A stretch of DNA of 64,000 nt from Desulfobacterales bacterium (GTDB lineage: Bacteria > Desulfobacterota > Desulfobacteria > Desulfobacterales > SURF-7): assembly GCA_028277765.1 (NCBI GenBank), contig JANQFQ010000013.1, positions 1-64,000 of the forward strand, in the 5' to 3' direction. Under the pieces are notes generated by a model. That model was not told the DNA's origin, ran no database searches, and saw nothing but the letters and a program-made list of their open reading frames with translations. Both the position numbers and the translations under genes were made by a program. Below, piece by piece: positions 38,499 through 45,795 of the stretch (its first letter is position 1; each line of letters opens with the position of its first letter).

Positions 38499-39665
38499 TT
38501 ATGATTGATCATATTTATTGGAAAGACGACCTGCCCTGGCCAGCGCCTCTTCCCAGGAAGCAAAATAATCGGGGAATTCTTCAACCAGCATCTGTGCAAT
38601 CATATCGAGTGTTCGACTGCCGTTTATGAGTTCAAGTATGAACCGGTCAATGTTTCCTTCTTTGCTGAGGACAGGTACATTTCTCGCAGACCTTTTTTTT
38701 AATGATGCGGATGTAAGTGGGACACCAAAAAAGGTGGACTGTTTGAATGCCGCCTTAACCGTCTGTGGGTCATGATCATCCAGCACCTCCGTCTTCCATA
38801 GCCAGGTATAATCTTCTCCCACCAGGTTTGCTGACAGGAAAACCTTAACCGTATCATTTATTTCAAACTTAAGCGGTTTTGAAAAAGGGAAAAAACCGCT
38901 TCCGTATACAAGTTCAGGATTGCCCGGAGCGTTACTGATCGAGATTCCGTCTAACACTGTTGAATCAAACCAGAGGGCAAAACCGTGAGCTGTTCCCGTC
39001 TTTTTCATAATCCAGCTCATATCCGCTTCACAATCCACGTTTTTAATTGAAGCATAATCAAAGGTTCCCCAGCATTGGGGTTCAGTGAGCAGATCTTTTG
39101 ACGCCGGCCGTGAATCACTCCAAGAGTTTATCGTAATCTCCAGTCCAGCTTTCATATCGATATCATAATCGTTTTTTGTCCAGGGTATAATAAATTGTTC
39201 ATATATCTTACCGCTATCCACTAAAGCAGCCCACATGGTCTCCTTTTGGGGTATTATGATCCCTCCTGGTTTTAAAAACCGTGTTCTGGCGTCTATAATT
39301 GTCGGCAGGAACTGTTCATACAAAGGTAAAATACCATGGATATCTGCTATGATGATATCCACTTTTTCAGGCAGGTCCACCCTTGTAGATACACCCTGAA
39401 TAAATTCAATCTTGTCAGAGAATCCGTTGTCGTTAGCAATTTCCCGTGCCACCTGGATGGCATCATCCGGTTCGATCGCGTAAACACGCCCCGCCCCGAA
39501 CCGGCATGCCATAAAGGCAAAAATTCCGGTACCTGTGCCGATATCGAGAACCCTGCAGCCTGGAGTAACGGCTTTACGCAATGCTTCCACATACGCATTG
39601 GTCCTGGTTTTATCAGTAATCATGCTGCCGTAACTTGCAACCGTATATCCTGAGACGTTAAACAT
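38499..39665 (-). CDS. PRMT-like SAM methyltransferase with C-terminal PqqD/RRE-like segment
   Basis: 388 residues. The N-terminal part is a class I methyltransferase of the protein-arginine type: VLDIGTGTGIFAFMACRFGAGRVYAIEPDD (~40-70) and IIADIHGILPLYEQFLPTI, where PRMTs have the double-E loop. A beta-barrel region follows (~180-300). The last ~60 residues (DRFILELINGSRTLDMIAQM) resemble the PqqD/RRE fold that binds RiPP leaders. AGGAGAATG precedes the ATG at 39665. It probably modifies the lasso peptide or its precursor; the core has no Arg, so the target residue is unknown. Confidence 0.72.
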   Translation of the reverse strand: MFNVSGYTVASYGSMITDKTRTNAYVEALRKAVTPGCRVLDIGTGTGIFAFMACRFGAGRVYAIEPDDAIQVAREIANDNGFSDKIEFIQGVSTRVDLPEKVDIIIADIHGILPLYEQFLPTIIDARTRFLKPGGIIIPQKETMWAALVDSGKIYEQFIIPWTKNDYDIDMKAGLEITINSWSDSRPASKDLLTEPQCWGTFDYASIKNVDCEADMSWIMKKTGTAHGFALWFDSTVLDGISISNAPGNPELVYGSGFFPFSKPLKFEINDTVKVFLSANLVGEDYTWLWKTEVLDDHDPQTVKAAFKQSTFFGVPLTSASLKKRSARNVPVLSKEGNIDRFILELINGSRTLDMIAQMLVEEFPDYFASWEEALARAGRLSNKYDQS

Positions 39666-39752
39666 ATCATTCTCCTATTTATTTGCCTTCCGATGGCACA
39701 CGGATGACACAGATTCAATGGATCCTCACGGATAAATCATACCATTGGCCTA

Positions 39753-39894
39753 ATCTCTTTTCCCTACGCTCTCCCGTCTAATATCCTCTTCAACCTCGTC
39801 GAGAACCGCCTCAAATCAATCAAAATCTTTTGGAAACGAGAGGCTCTTTACAGGGATCTTTGACATTAGGCCAGCAAAAAAATCTATTCTATCA
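39753..39894 (-). pseudogene. C-terminal fragment of a second HPr-kinase-like gene
   Basis: On the reverse strand this reads DRIDFFAGLMSKIPVKSLSF then PKDFD-stop-FEAVLDEVEEDI. It aligns residue by residue with the C-terminus of the neighbouring kinase (DRIDFFAGLMSRIPVKQLSF, PKDFERFEDVLDEIERDV). An in-frame TGA replaces an Arg/CGA codon. The first 34 bases (39861-39894) are identical to the kinase gene and the rest has diverged. Similarity stops abruptly at the 57-bp palindromic repeat, so everything upstream of this tail is missing. Confidence 0.8.
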
Positions 39895-39898
39895 GATC

Positions 39899-39955
39899 GT
39901 AGGTCGGGTTGAGCCGACTTGCCTATGTTGGGTTGAACACCGTAACCCAACCTAC
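39899..39955. repeat. 57-bp palindromic repeat with GTAGGTYGGGTT ends
   Basis: It begins GTAGGTCGGGTT and ends AACCCAACCTAC, imperfect 12-bp inverted ends, with an inner TGTTGGGTTGAACACCG. Related GTAGGTTGGGTT palindromes are common as dispersed repeats in many proteobacteria. It marks the breakpoint of the kinase pseudogene. Confidence 0.6.
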
Positions 39956-40100
39956 AAAACAATTATTTACAGAACAGAAAATTCCAAAGGCGAAACCCAA
40001 CAAACGCATTCAACATTCCCACTAAAAAGAAGCGGGATCTCAGTTTCACTCCGACCAGCATCCAGAAACCAGGATCTGTTTTTCCTCTCTGCTCTTCGCC

Positions 40101-41075
40101 CTAAGCTCTTCCCTGCCTAACATCCCTTTCTATCTCATCCAAGACATCTTCAAACCTCTCAAAGTCTTTTGGGAACGAAAGCTGCTTCACCGGAATCCTA
40201 GACATTAGGCCAGCAAAAAAATCTATTCTATCAGCTTTTGCCTGAATATCAAGGGCTGAAAAAGCAGGAGAATTCTGCAGACAGGTGATAATTTTTTTAT
40301 GCCCTTTTAAAGGCCTGATACTGACCCGATCATTCGCAGTCTCCTGTTTTTCAAGAATATAAACTGCCCCTACCGGGCAGGAAGCACCCCGAAATTCTGC
40401 CCAGTCATTTACAAAAGACCTATGTTTTTGCCAGTCCTGATCGATACATTCGTGATGCCTGTTTCCGAACAGGCATTCCGCGGCATCCGGCCAGAGCCTG
40501 AGCTGGGGGTACCCCGGAAAAATATGATACGTGGAAGAGAAGCGGGTAAACGCTGCCACATCATCTGTTATAAAACCTGCCCCTCTTTTTGCCAACCCCC
40601 CTGCCAGGATCGATTTCCCACCCCCTGTGGATGAAGTAAATATTACGGCATTCCCATCCACTTCAACAGCAGATGCGTGGAGTACAGGGGTTCCAGCCAT
40701 TTCCATGTACATGGGGATGACCGCATCAAGAAAATCGATCTCCGCTACGGCCCTGAGGTCATCTATCTCTATAAAACAGACAATCTCTTTTGGACGGATG
40801 ATAAAACATGCTGTCTGCTCGAATTTAATCCAGACTTCATCCTGCCACTGACGTACCTCAACACGATTTTCAGGTGAACCCGGGCTTCTTGCCAAAAGTC
40901 GTGAACTTTCCCACTGGCTGGCCGTCCACGCCGCAACACCACAAAAAATGTCATAGGTAAACTCAGGAGAAGTATTTCCGGAAAGCAACGGGCTGATAAA
41001 CCCGCAAGGAGAGGAAAACGACAGTCCATAGACCTCCCAGGTCCGATTTAAGTTTTCTTGAATGCAGTTATCCAC
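40101..41075 (-). CDS. HPr kinase-like protein of the lasso-peptide cluster
   Basis: 324 residues from a GTG start. The kinase core has LHASAVEVDGNAVIFTSSTG then GGKSILAGGLAKRGAGFITDD: a P-loop SSTGGGKS and the HPrK-type Asp pair in ITDDVA. GYPQLRLWPD follows. In paeninodin-type lasso clusters such kinases phosphorylate a C-terminal Ser of the precursor. Here the precursor core has no Ser, only a ring Thr, so the target is unclear. It lies 61 bp downstream of the precursor gene. A remnant of a second copy lies downstream. Confidence 0.8.
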   Translation of the reverse strand: MDNCIQENLNRTWEVYGLSFSSPCGFISPLLSGNTSPEFTYDIFCGVAAWTASQWESSRLLARSPGSPENRVEVRQWQDEVWIKFEQTACFIIRPKEIVCFIEIDDLRAVAEIDFLDAVIPMYMEMAGTPVLHASAVEVDGNAVIFTSSTGGGKSILAGGLAKRGAGFITDDVAAFTRFSSTYHIFPGYPQLRLWPDAAECLFGNRHHECIDQDWQKHRSFVNDWAEFRGASCPVGAVYILEKQETANDRVSIRPLKGHKKIITCLQNSPAFSALDIQAKADRIDFFAGLMSRIPVKQLSFPKDFERFEDVLDEIERDVRQGRA

Positions 41076-41135
41076 AGGATGTTTATTTCAGGTTGTTGTG
41101 TTAATGAAGAGTCTTTTTATGCTGAGGGTAATTGT

Positions 41136-41318
41136 TTACGGCATCATCATCATCATCATCATCATTGGTTTTCCACCAGGTGCCATACCGTCCATCATTG
41201 GCCCTGTGGCGCCAAGAGTAAATTCAGTTACAGCACCGTACTTCTCAAGCACAGGGGTATGATACGGTTTCTTTCTGCCGTTAGTTTCTGAATATTCTTT
41301 TTTATATTCATCATTCAT
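41136..41318 (-). CDS. Lasso-peptide precursor with polymethionine tail (A)
   Basis: 60 residues. The leader (1-35) has Y19-x-x-P22-x-L24-x-x-x-G28 and Thr34 at the penultimate position, the pattern recognised by lasso RRE proteins (YHTPVLEKYGAVTEFTL). The predicted core begins at Gly36 and has Asp43 at core position 8 (GATGPMMD), giving a Gly1-Asp8 macrolactam ring. The tail is GMAPGGKP, then eight Met and a final Pro, so 11 of 25 core residues are Met. It lies 23 bp after the cyclase stop. The + strand ORFs reading the same repeat as poly-His or poly-Ile are shadows. Assignment rests on leader, ring geometry and neighbours. Confidence 0.85.
   Translation of the reverse strand: MNDEYKKEYSETNGRKKPYHTPVLEKYGAVTEFTLGATGPMMDGMAPGGKPMMMMMMMMP
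41142..41165 (-). repeat. (ATG)8 trinucleotide microsatellite inside the precursor gene
   Basis: Eight perfect CAT units on the + strand, read as eight Met codons on the reverse strand just before the terminal CCG TAA. Slippage by whole units would change tail length without shifting frame. Confidence 0.95.
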
Positions 41319-41326
41319 AGTTCTAT

Positions 41327-41355
41327 ATTATACAGTTTTTATTATAAAAAAGCAA
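41327..41355 (-). promoter_or_regulatory. Possible precursor-specific promoter at the end of the cyclase gene
   Basis: On the reverse strand TTGCTT, 17 bases and a perfect TATAAT end 8 bases before the precursor ATG. Initiation there would give an almost leaderless mRNA, and no ribosome binding site is visible before the ATG. The -35 is poor (3 of 6), so this is tentative. Confidence 0.3.
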
Positions 41356-43231
41356 CCTTTTCTCTTATCCACAGTTCAGTCATCAGCCAGGCATTCAGCT
41401 CCCAAGTGCTCACCGGCTTACCCTTCCAGTAAGCATCCCATGATTGTTGAAGCGCTCCTAAAGAGACCCATCCAATGTTAGCGGTTTTTGGAGAGTCGAG
41501 CAGCCTCCGGATCTTCTCTTTCTCCTTCTCGCGCCATCCGTAATCGGTCAACTCGTCACTGGTCCCATAGGTCAGACGGGTCCTGATCGGTTCTGGCAGG
41601 ATGCCGGCCATGGCTTCCCTCAGGATTACCTTGCAAAAGCCTTTACTAAATAGCAGATCCACAGGGAGTGAGAAAACAAACTCAAAAAGGTGTTTGTCAA
41701 GAAACGGGTACCGCCGTTCAATATGATTAGCGCCACTGAAGCGGTCCAGCTCAGCAATCCCTTTTTGCCAGTATCCGCCGAACAAAGCACCGAAAACAGA
41801 GGACTGCAGTTCAGTTTTATATACTGAAAACATGGTTCTGGTATTATCCGGCACTTTTTTAGCCAGCCAGTCTGGTTGTTTCTGTCCTGTTATTTCAGGG
41901 GAAAAAGAAGCCCTGAAAGCAAGCCGGAACTGTTCCGGCAGCATCTTACTGACTCTCGGCTTTAACAGGCCTGAGAAAAACAGTTTTCCCCTGTTCCATT
42001 CACTTGCTTCAGCAAAATATGGCCACTCCCGCCAAAGATCCTTCAGCAGTACATCACCAAGAAAATACGAGTTATGATAAGCACTCCCCTGGAGGAGCTG
42101 GTCCCCGCCATACCCGTTCAGCAGCACCCTGCATCCGTCTTGTTTTGCCTGTTGCGCCAGATCGATGGTCCCCCGCTGGCTTGAAATAATGTCCGGCTCA
42201 TCCGGCGGAAATCCCGGATCGCTACCATACCCTTTCAGGTCCCACATCCTGTCCCCGTCAAGGAATGAGGACTCCCAAGGTATGCACCGCTTCGCCAGCT
42301 GGTTCACATAAGATCTTTCATCTGCTTCCGGGAATGCTTTATAGACACATGAATACAGCCTGCTGTCTGTCCGGCTGATTCTGCCGGTCTCCTCAAGATG
42401 TTTTACCATACTCGCCACAGAAGAGGAATCCACTCCGCCGCTCACTTCAAATCCCATAGGGAATCCGGATCGGGCCCTGTCCGAGACCGCTCTTAAAAAA
42501 ATCTCTTTAAAATGATCGATATAGTCCTGGTTTGATTTATATGAGATTTTCGGGATGTTCATAAAATCAGCATATTGTGACAATTCCGCTTCTTCTCTAA
42601 CAACAACTCTATTGCCAGGTTTTAACTTGAATATGTCCCTATAAACTGTTTCATAATACCAGCTGTCGTATCGGTTTGCCAAGTAGTTGATAATCAGCCC
42701 TTCATTTATGACAGGGGGCGCTGGCATGGCAGCGATGACAGCAGATATATCTGTGGAAAAGATAAAACTGTTTTGGCTGACCATGTAATAAAACTGTTTA
42801 ATCCCTAGATGATCACGAGTACAAAAGAGTTCTTTTTTTTCACTGTCCCATACAGCAAAGGAGAAATCACCTGAAAGGTGATCCACACAGTCCTTCCCCC
42901 AGGCTGTGTAAGCCGTAAGAATCAGCTCAGGATCAGTCAATCCGTCGATGGGATACGTTACTTTACCCTTAAGGCTCTTCTTAAGATCTTCAATCCTGTC
43001 TATTCGGGCATCCGCCGTAATCCAGATCCGTCCGTCAAGACTGCACGGCTGTTTCTCAGTCATTGATTCAGGGGTGGTTTGCAGAAGGGTATGGACAAGA
43101 CCGGCACGGTCTTTTTTCCAGGTTTCTTGAGCGTCCGGCCCTCGATAAACGATCTTCTCCATCATCCGGTCTAGCAGGTGTTGATCAACCGGCGCGCCAT
43201 CCAGGTTTACAATGCCCGCGATACCGCTCAT
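41342..43231 (-). CDS. Asparagine-synthetase-like lasso cyclase (C)
   Basis: 629 residues. The N-terminal glutaminase-like domain starts MSGIAGIVNLDG, lacking the Cys that ordinary AsnB has at position 2, as is usual for lasso cyclases. The C-terminal ATP-binding domain has the PP-loop FEVSGGVDSSSVASMV (~245) and LLNGYGGDQLLQGSAYHN (~355). In lasso biosynthesis this enzyme adenylates the Asp/Glu side chain and closes the macrolactam ring. It starts 2 bases after the B1 stop and precedes the precursor gene. Confidence 0.9.
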   Translation of the reverse strand: MSGIAGIVNLDGAPVDQHLLDRMMEKIVYRGPDAQETWKKDRAGLVHTLLQTTPESMTEKQPCSLDGRIWITADARIDRIEDLKKSLKGKVTYPIDGLTDPELILTAYTAWGKDCVDHLSGDFSFAVWDSEKKELFCTRDHLGIKQFYYMVSQNSFIFSTDISAVIAAMPAPPVINEGLIINYLANRYDSWYYETVYRDIFKLKPGNRVVVREEAELSQYADFMNIPKISYKSNQDYIDHFKEIFLRAVSDRARSGFPMGFEVSGGVDSSSVASMVKHLEETGRISRTDSRLYSCVYKAFPEADERSYVNQLAKRCIPWESSFLDGDRMWDLKGYGSDPGFPPDEPDIISSQRGTIDLAQQAKQDGCRVLLNGYGGDQLLQGSAYHNSYFLGDVLLKDLWREWPYFAEASEWNRGKLFFSGLLKPRVSKMLPEQFRLAFRASFSPEITGQKQPDWLAKKVPDNTRTMFSVYKTELQSSVFGALFGGYWQKGIAELDRFSGANHIERRYPFLDKHLFEFVFSLPVDLLFSKGFCKVILREAMAGILPEPIRTRLTYGTSDELTDYGWREKEKEKIRRLLDSPKTANIGWVSLGALQQSWDAYWKGKPVSTWELNAWLMTELWIREKVAFL

Positions 43232-43233
43232 GG

Positions 43234-43542
43234 TTATTTGACGAGTTCCAGAAGCCCGTTTTCCGAAAGCTGTCCGATGAGAGCCTTTAGATCTGCTCGA
43301 AGTGTATCAGGGTCTGCGTCATATTCCGTTAAAAGAATATTGTACGCATCCTGAATCGTATCACTGGTGGTAAGCAGTTTCCACATGCGGTTCCCCACAT
43401 CATCAAGCCCGTAAAAAAATTCGGTCTCCATGTTGAAAACAACCATTTCATTACTGACAGCGCGTACCATCACATGGTGGGGTACGGCTGCCCGCATGGT
43501 AAAACTGAAAGGAGAGCCTTTATCTATTTTTTCGTTGTTCAT
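43234..43542 (-). CDS. PqqD-like RiPP recognition element protein (B1)
   Basis: 102 residues, one PqqD-fold domain: MVVFNMETEFFYGLDDVGNRMWKLL followed by IQDAYNILLTEYDADPDTLRADLKALIGQLSENGLLE. In lasso systems B1 binds the precursor leader and delivers it to the peptidase and cyclase. It stands alone and is not fused to a B2 transglutaminase-like peptidase. The cyclase ATG follows its stop after 2 bases. Confidence 0.9.
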   Translation of the reverse strand: MNNEKIDKGSPFSFTMRAAVPHHVMVRAVSNEMVVFNMETEFFYGLDDVGNRMWKLLTTSDTIQDAYNILLTEYDADPDTLRADLKALIGQLSENGLLELVK

Positions 43543-43628
43543 AATTGGATAAGGATCTAATAAGATAAATTCATAGCTTTTAATTTACAAGGATCCTATA
43601 AAATAAATCCATGGATTTCAACATACTT

Positions 43629-44861
43629 TCATATTTTATTGTTTTTTTTTCTATGAAAGATCTGTTTTAATACCCAGGAAAAGGAATGATGTATTTGCAT
43701 GAACCATCGGACCAGATAATAATGAAGGACCAACCTGCCTTCCCTAACCTGATAATGATACCGCATGTATTTAGCGGGCGGAAAAAGTGTGCGGAATGTA
43801 AGGACAACTTTTTCTTTTGTTTCCAGATGCTTAAAGTTCTGGAGCATCATTTCAAGCCCAAATCCTCTGTCTTCGAATTTAAACTTTCTCGGTATCTTCT
43901 CCCCTGGTGGACGTCTATCCTTTAGTTTAGAAAAAACATCAGACGGAACAGGCGTAGCAAACAGCTCTTCACACAACTTCAGTGCCTTTTCCGCAGTACG
44001 GTTCCACTTTAAATCTATGGCTTTCTCTACTATCATCTTCCAGGACAGCTCAGTTTTAGAAATCAGCAGATGAATATCAAAATACCAGATCAGATACAGC
44101 TGCTCCCTTTCATGATGCCAGACAGCATGGGCAATCAGGAAGAGCAGGTGGGCCTCTGGTTTTAGGATTGAAAATACTTGATCATTAAATGTTTCTGTCT
44201 GCACCTGCTCCATGAACCATTTATGATCTTTTTGAGACAGTAGCTCCTCGTCCCTTAATAACCTGAAATGAAGATCTATAAATACAGAGGCCGGTGGCCT
44301 CCCTTTTAGATGAAAGTGATGCGTAAGTTTTAAAAATATCGGGTGGTCCATGGGCAGCAGCTGTGAAGGATCATCATAAAACCGGTACTCCTTGGATTTA
44401 AGGATATCAAGGGAGGCTTCCCGCTGATCAAAAGGCACCAGAATATCCAGGTCAGCACAGGGTCTCAGAGCGGCATCAGGGTAAACCGTCCGGGAGAGCG
44501 CTGTCCCTTTCAGCCATACAGCATTAATTCCGCTTTCAGCAAACGCTTTAGCAAGCTCCAGGAATGCGTTTTCCAGGTGCATATCGTGCATGGCGTTCTT
44601 CCGGGACTCCTCTATCAACGGCTGCCAGTATACGCCGTCTGATATCTTGATATCTGTCTGTGTGACCATCCATAACAGTATCGGTCCCATACTGTGTTCC
44701 ATGGCCTGCTTAATGATACCAGGCCACTCACTCTCCGGAACAGAGCGGGGATCAAACTGACTGGATACGATTTCAGATAATTTTAATAATGCTTTATCAA
44801 ACACTTTTTTAACCAACGGACCATTGTCTATTCTTGAAAACCGGTTGAGTACGGAAAACAA
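43629..44861 (-). CDS. Nucleotidyltransferase (NTP_transf_5 family) of the lasso cluster
   Basis: 410 residues from a TTG at 44861; no ATG, GTG or good ribosome binding site is available in the open frame back to the TAG near 44950, so the start is uncertain. AVWLKGTALSRTVYPDAALRPCADLDILVP (~113-143) carries the nucleotidyltransferase G-x-D-x-D pattern, and PPASVFIDLHFRL holds the third acidic residue. The C-terminus (LFPPAKYMRYHY) is typical of members found in RiPP clusters. Its role may be nucleotidylation of peptide or kinase product; unknown. It is the first gene of the cluster. Confidence 0.78.
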   Translation of the reverse strand: MFSVLNRFSRIDNGPLVKKVFDKALLKLSEIVSSQFDPRSVPESEWPGIIKQAMEHSMGPILLWMVTQTDIKISDGVYWQPLIEESRKNAMHDMHLENAFLELAKAFAESGINAVWLKGTALSRTVYPDAALRPCADLDILVPFDQREASLDILKSKEYRFYDDPSQLLPMDHPIFLKLTHHFHLKGRPPASVFIDLHFRLLRDEELLSQKDHKWFMEQVQTETFNDQVFSILKPEAHLLFLIAHAVWHHEREQLYLIWYFDIHLLISKTELSWKMIVEKAIDLKWNRTAEKALKLCEELFATPVPSDVFSKLKDRRPPGEKIPRKFKFEDRGFGLEMMLQNFKHLETKEKVVLTFRTLFPPAKYMRYHYQVREGRLVLHYYLVRWFMQIHHSFSWVLKQIFHRKKNNKI

Positions 44862-45093
44862 TCCCTCATGCTGCAGAGTAAAACCATATTGCCAATATTT
44901 TTTTGAAATATCAAGGGAATAGAAATAATAATGCTGTTTTATACTCTAGAATCTGAAGATATTGCATTTTAAAAAAATTTAATATGTGGTATAAAATTTT
45001 TGACTTCATCAGATATATAACGGGTCTTCATACAGTAAAAGACCAATTTAATAAATTCATAACACTTATTATCAAATGGATTAATTGATTACC

Positions 45094-45747
45094 ATGAATC
45101 TCCATAAACATTTTAAAGCAAAACTGGCCATCGGCATCGCAACCATCATTCCTTTATTTATTCTATTCCACTTTTTTCTATTCCTATACGGCCTGATTAC
45201 AAAATTCATCGGACTGGAGTGGATTACAACCATAAACAATCTGTTCTTCATGACACCCGCAGATATTGCCAGGCATCTGATCAGCATCGTATTAACACTG
45301 ATCATAGCCCTTGGATCATTATTGTTTCTCGGCTACCTGGCATCTAACAAATCAGGCAAAAGGATGTTGAACTGGTTCTGGTCAAAGATGTCATCTTTTC
45401 CTGTTGTGGGACGGTTTGTGTTTCCGATCAGGGAATCGGTAAAAAGGGCTTATACAGATTATCTAAACGTAGATGATGTGTTTGAAGCGATTGTGCTCTT
45501 GAAGTCAGACGATTTTAGGGAGATCGGTTTTTTGACCGGAAAGACACATCTGATTAACGGTGAGAAAGTATATTCCGTTTTTATACCTGGTGCCCCCATA
45601 CCCACAACCGGTAAGCTTGTTTTTGTAACAGAAGATCAGTTCGAGCTTATCGATATGGAAACCACAGACGCGGTCAATACGATTCTGACACTCGGCGTGA
45701 CCAACATAAATACAGCAAAAAAAGAAAAAAAACAGCAGCAGGGATAA
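45094..45747 (+). CDS. DUF502 membrane protein
   Basis: 217 residues from the ATG at 45094 (the track uses a TTG three codons earlier). Two membrane helices (~15-35 and ~60-80) flank a short periplasmic loop, and a cytoplasmic domain follows with SFPVVGRFVFPIRESVKRAY and VFIPGAPIPTTGKLVFV, the DUF502 pattern. Function unknown in the family. The Lys/Gln-rich C-terminus (KKEKKQQQG) is encoded by DNA that is also the T-tract and stem of a terminator for the opposite strand. Confidence 0.83.
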   Translation: MNLHKHFKAKLAIGIATIIPLFILFHFFLFLYGLITKFIGLEWITTINNLFFMTPADIARHLISIVLTLIIALGSLLFLGYLASNKSGKRMLNWFWSKMSSFPVVGRFVFPIRESVKRAYTDYLNVDDVFEAIVLLKSDDFREIGFLTGKTHLINGEKVYSVFIPGAPIPTTGKLVFVTEDQFELIDMETTDAVNTILTLGVTNINTAKKEKKQQQG

Positions 45748-45762
45748 ACAAACCCTGCTGCT
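45720..45762 (-). terminator. Rho-independent terminator overlapping the DUF502 gene end
   Basis: AGCAGCAGGG-ATAAACAAA-CCCTGCTGCT is a perfect 10-bp stem. Reverse-strand transcripts from the 45796-50 kb genes meet the stem and then a T-tract (complement of AAAAAAGAAAAAAAACA), which is coding DNA of the convergent DUF502 gene. Confidence 0.75.
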
Positions 45763-45795
45763 ATTTGATATCATTTTAACATAAAGATAGTCTTC

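Larger units (their letters stand above)
39666..40100. other. Gap within the lasso cluster: kinase remnant and repeats
   Basis: 435 bases between the kinase and methyltransferase genes. From low to high coordinate: a short unassigned stretch, a decayed kinase fragment, a 57-bp palindromic repeat, AT-rich DNA, and a family A fragment at about 40008-40075. The + strand ORF 39830-40120 is read through these and is not believed. Confidence 0.6.

Noticed and set aside
39830-40120. 96-aa + strand ORF in the lasso cluster gap
   Set aside because: It reads through the kinase remnant and repeats on the wrong strand.
41058-41291. + strand ORFs with eight His (41058-41291) or a run of Ile (41062-41262)
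   Set aside because: They are other frames of the (CAT)n repeat inside the lasso precursor gene; no ribosome binding site or family support.
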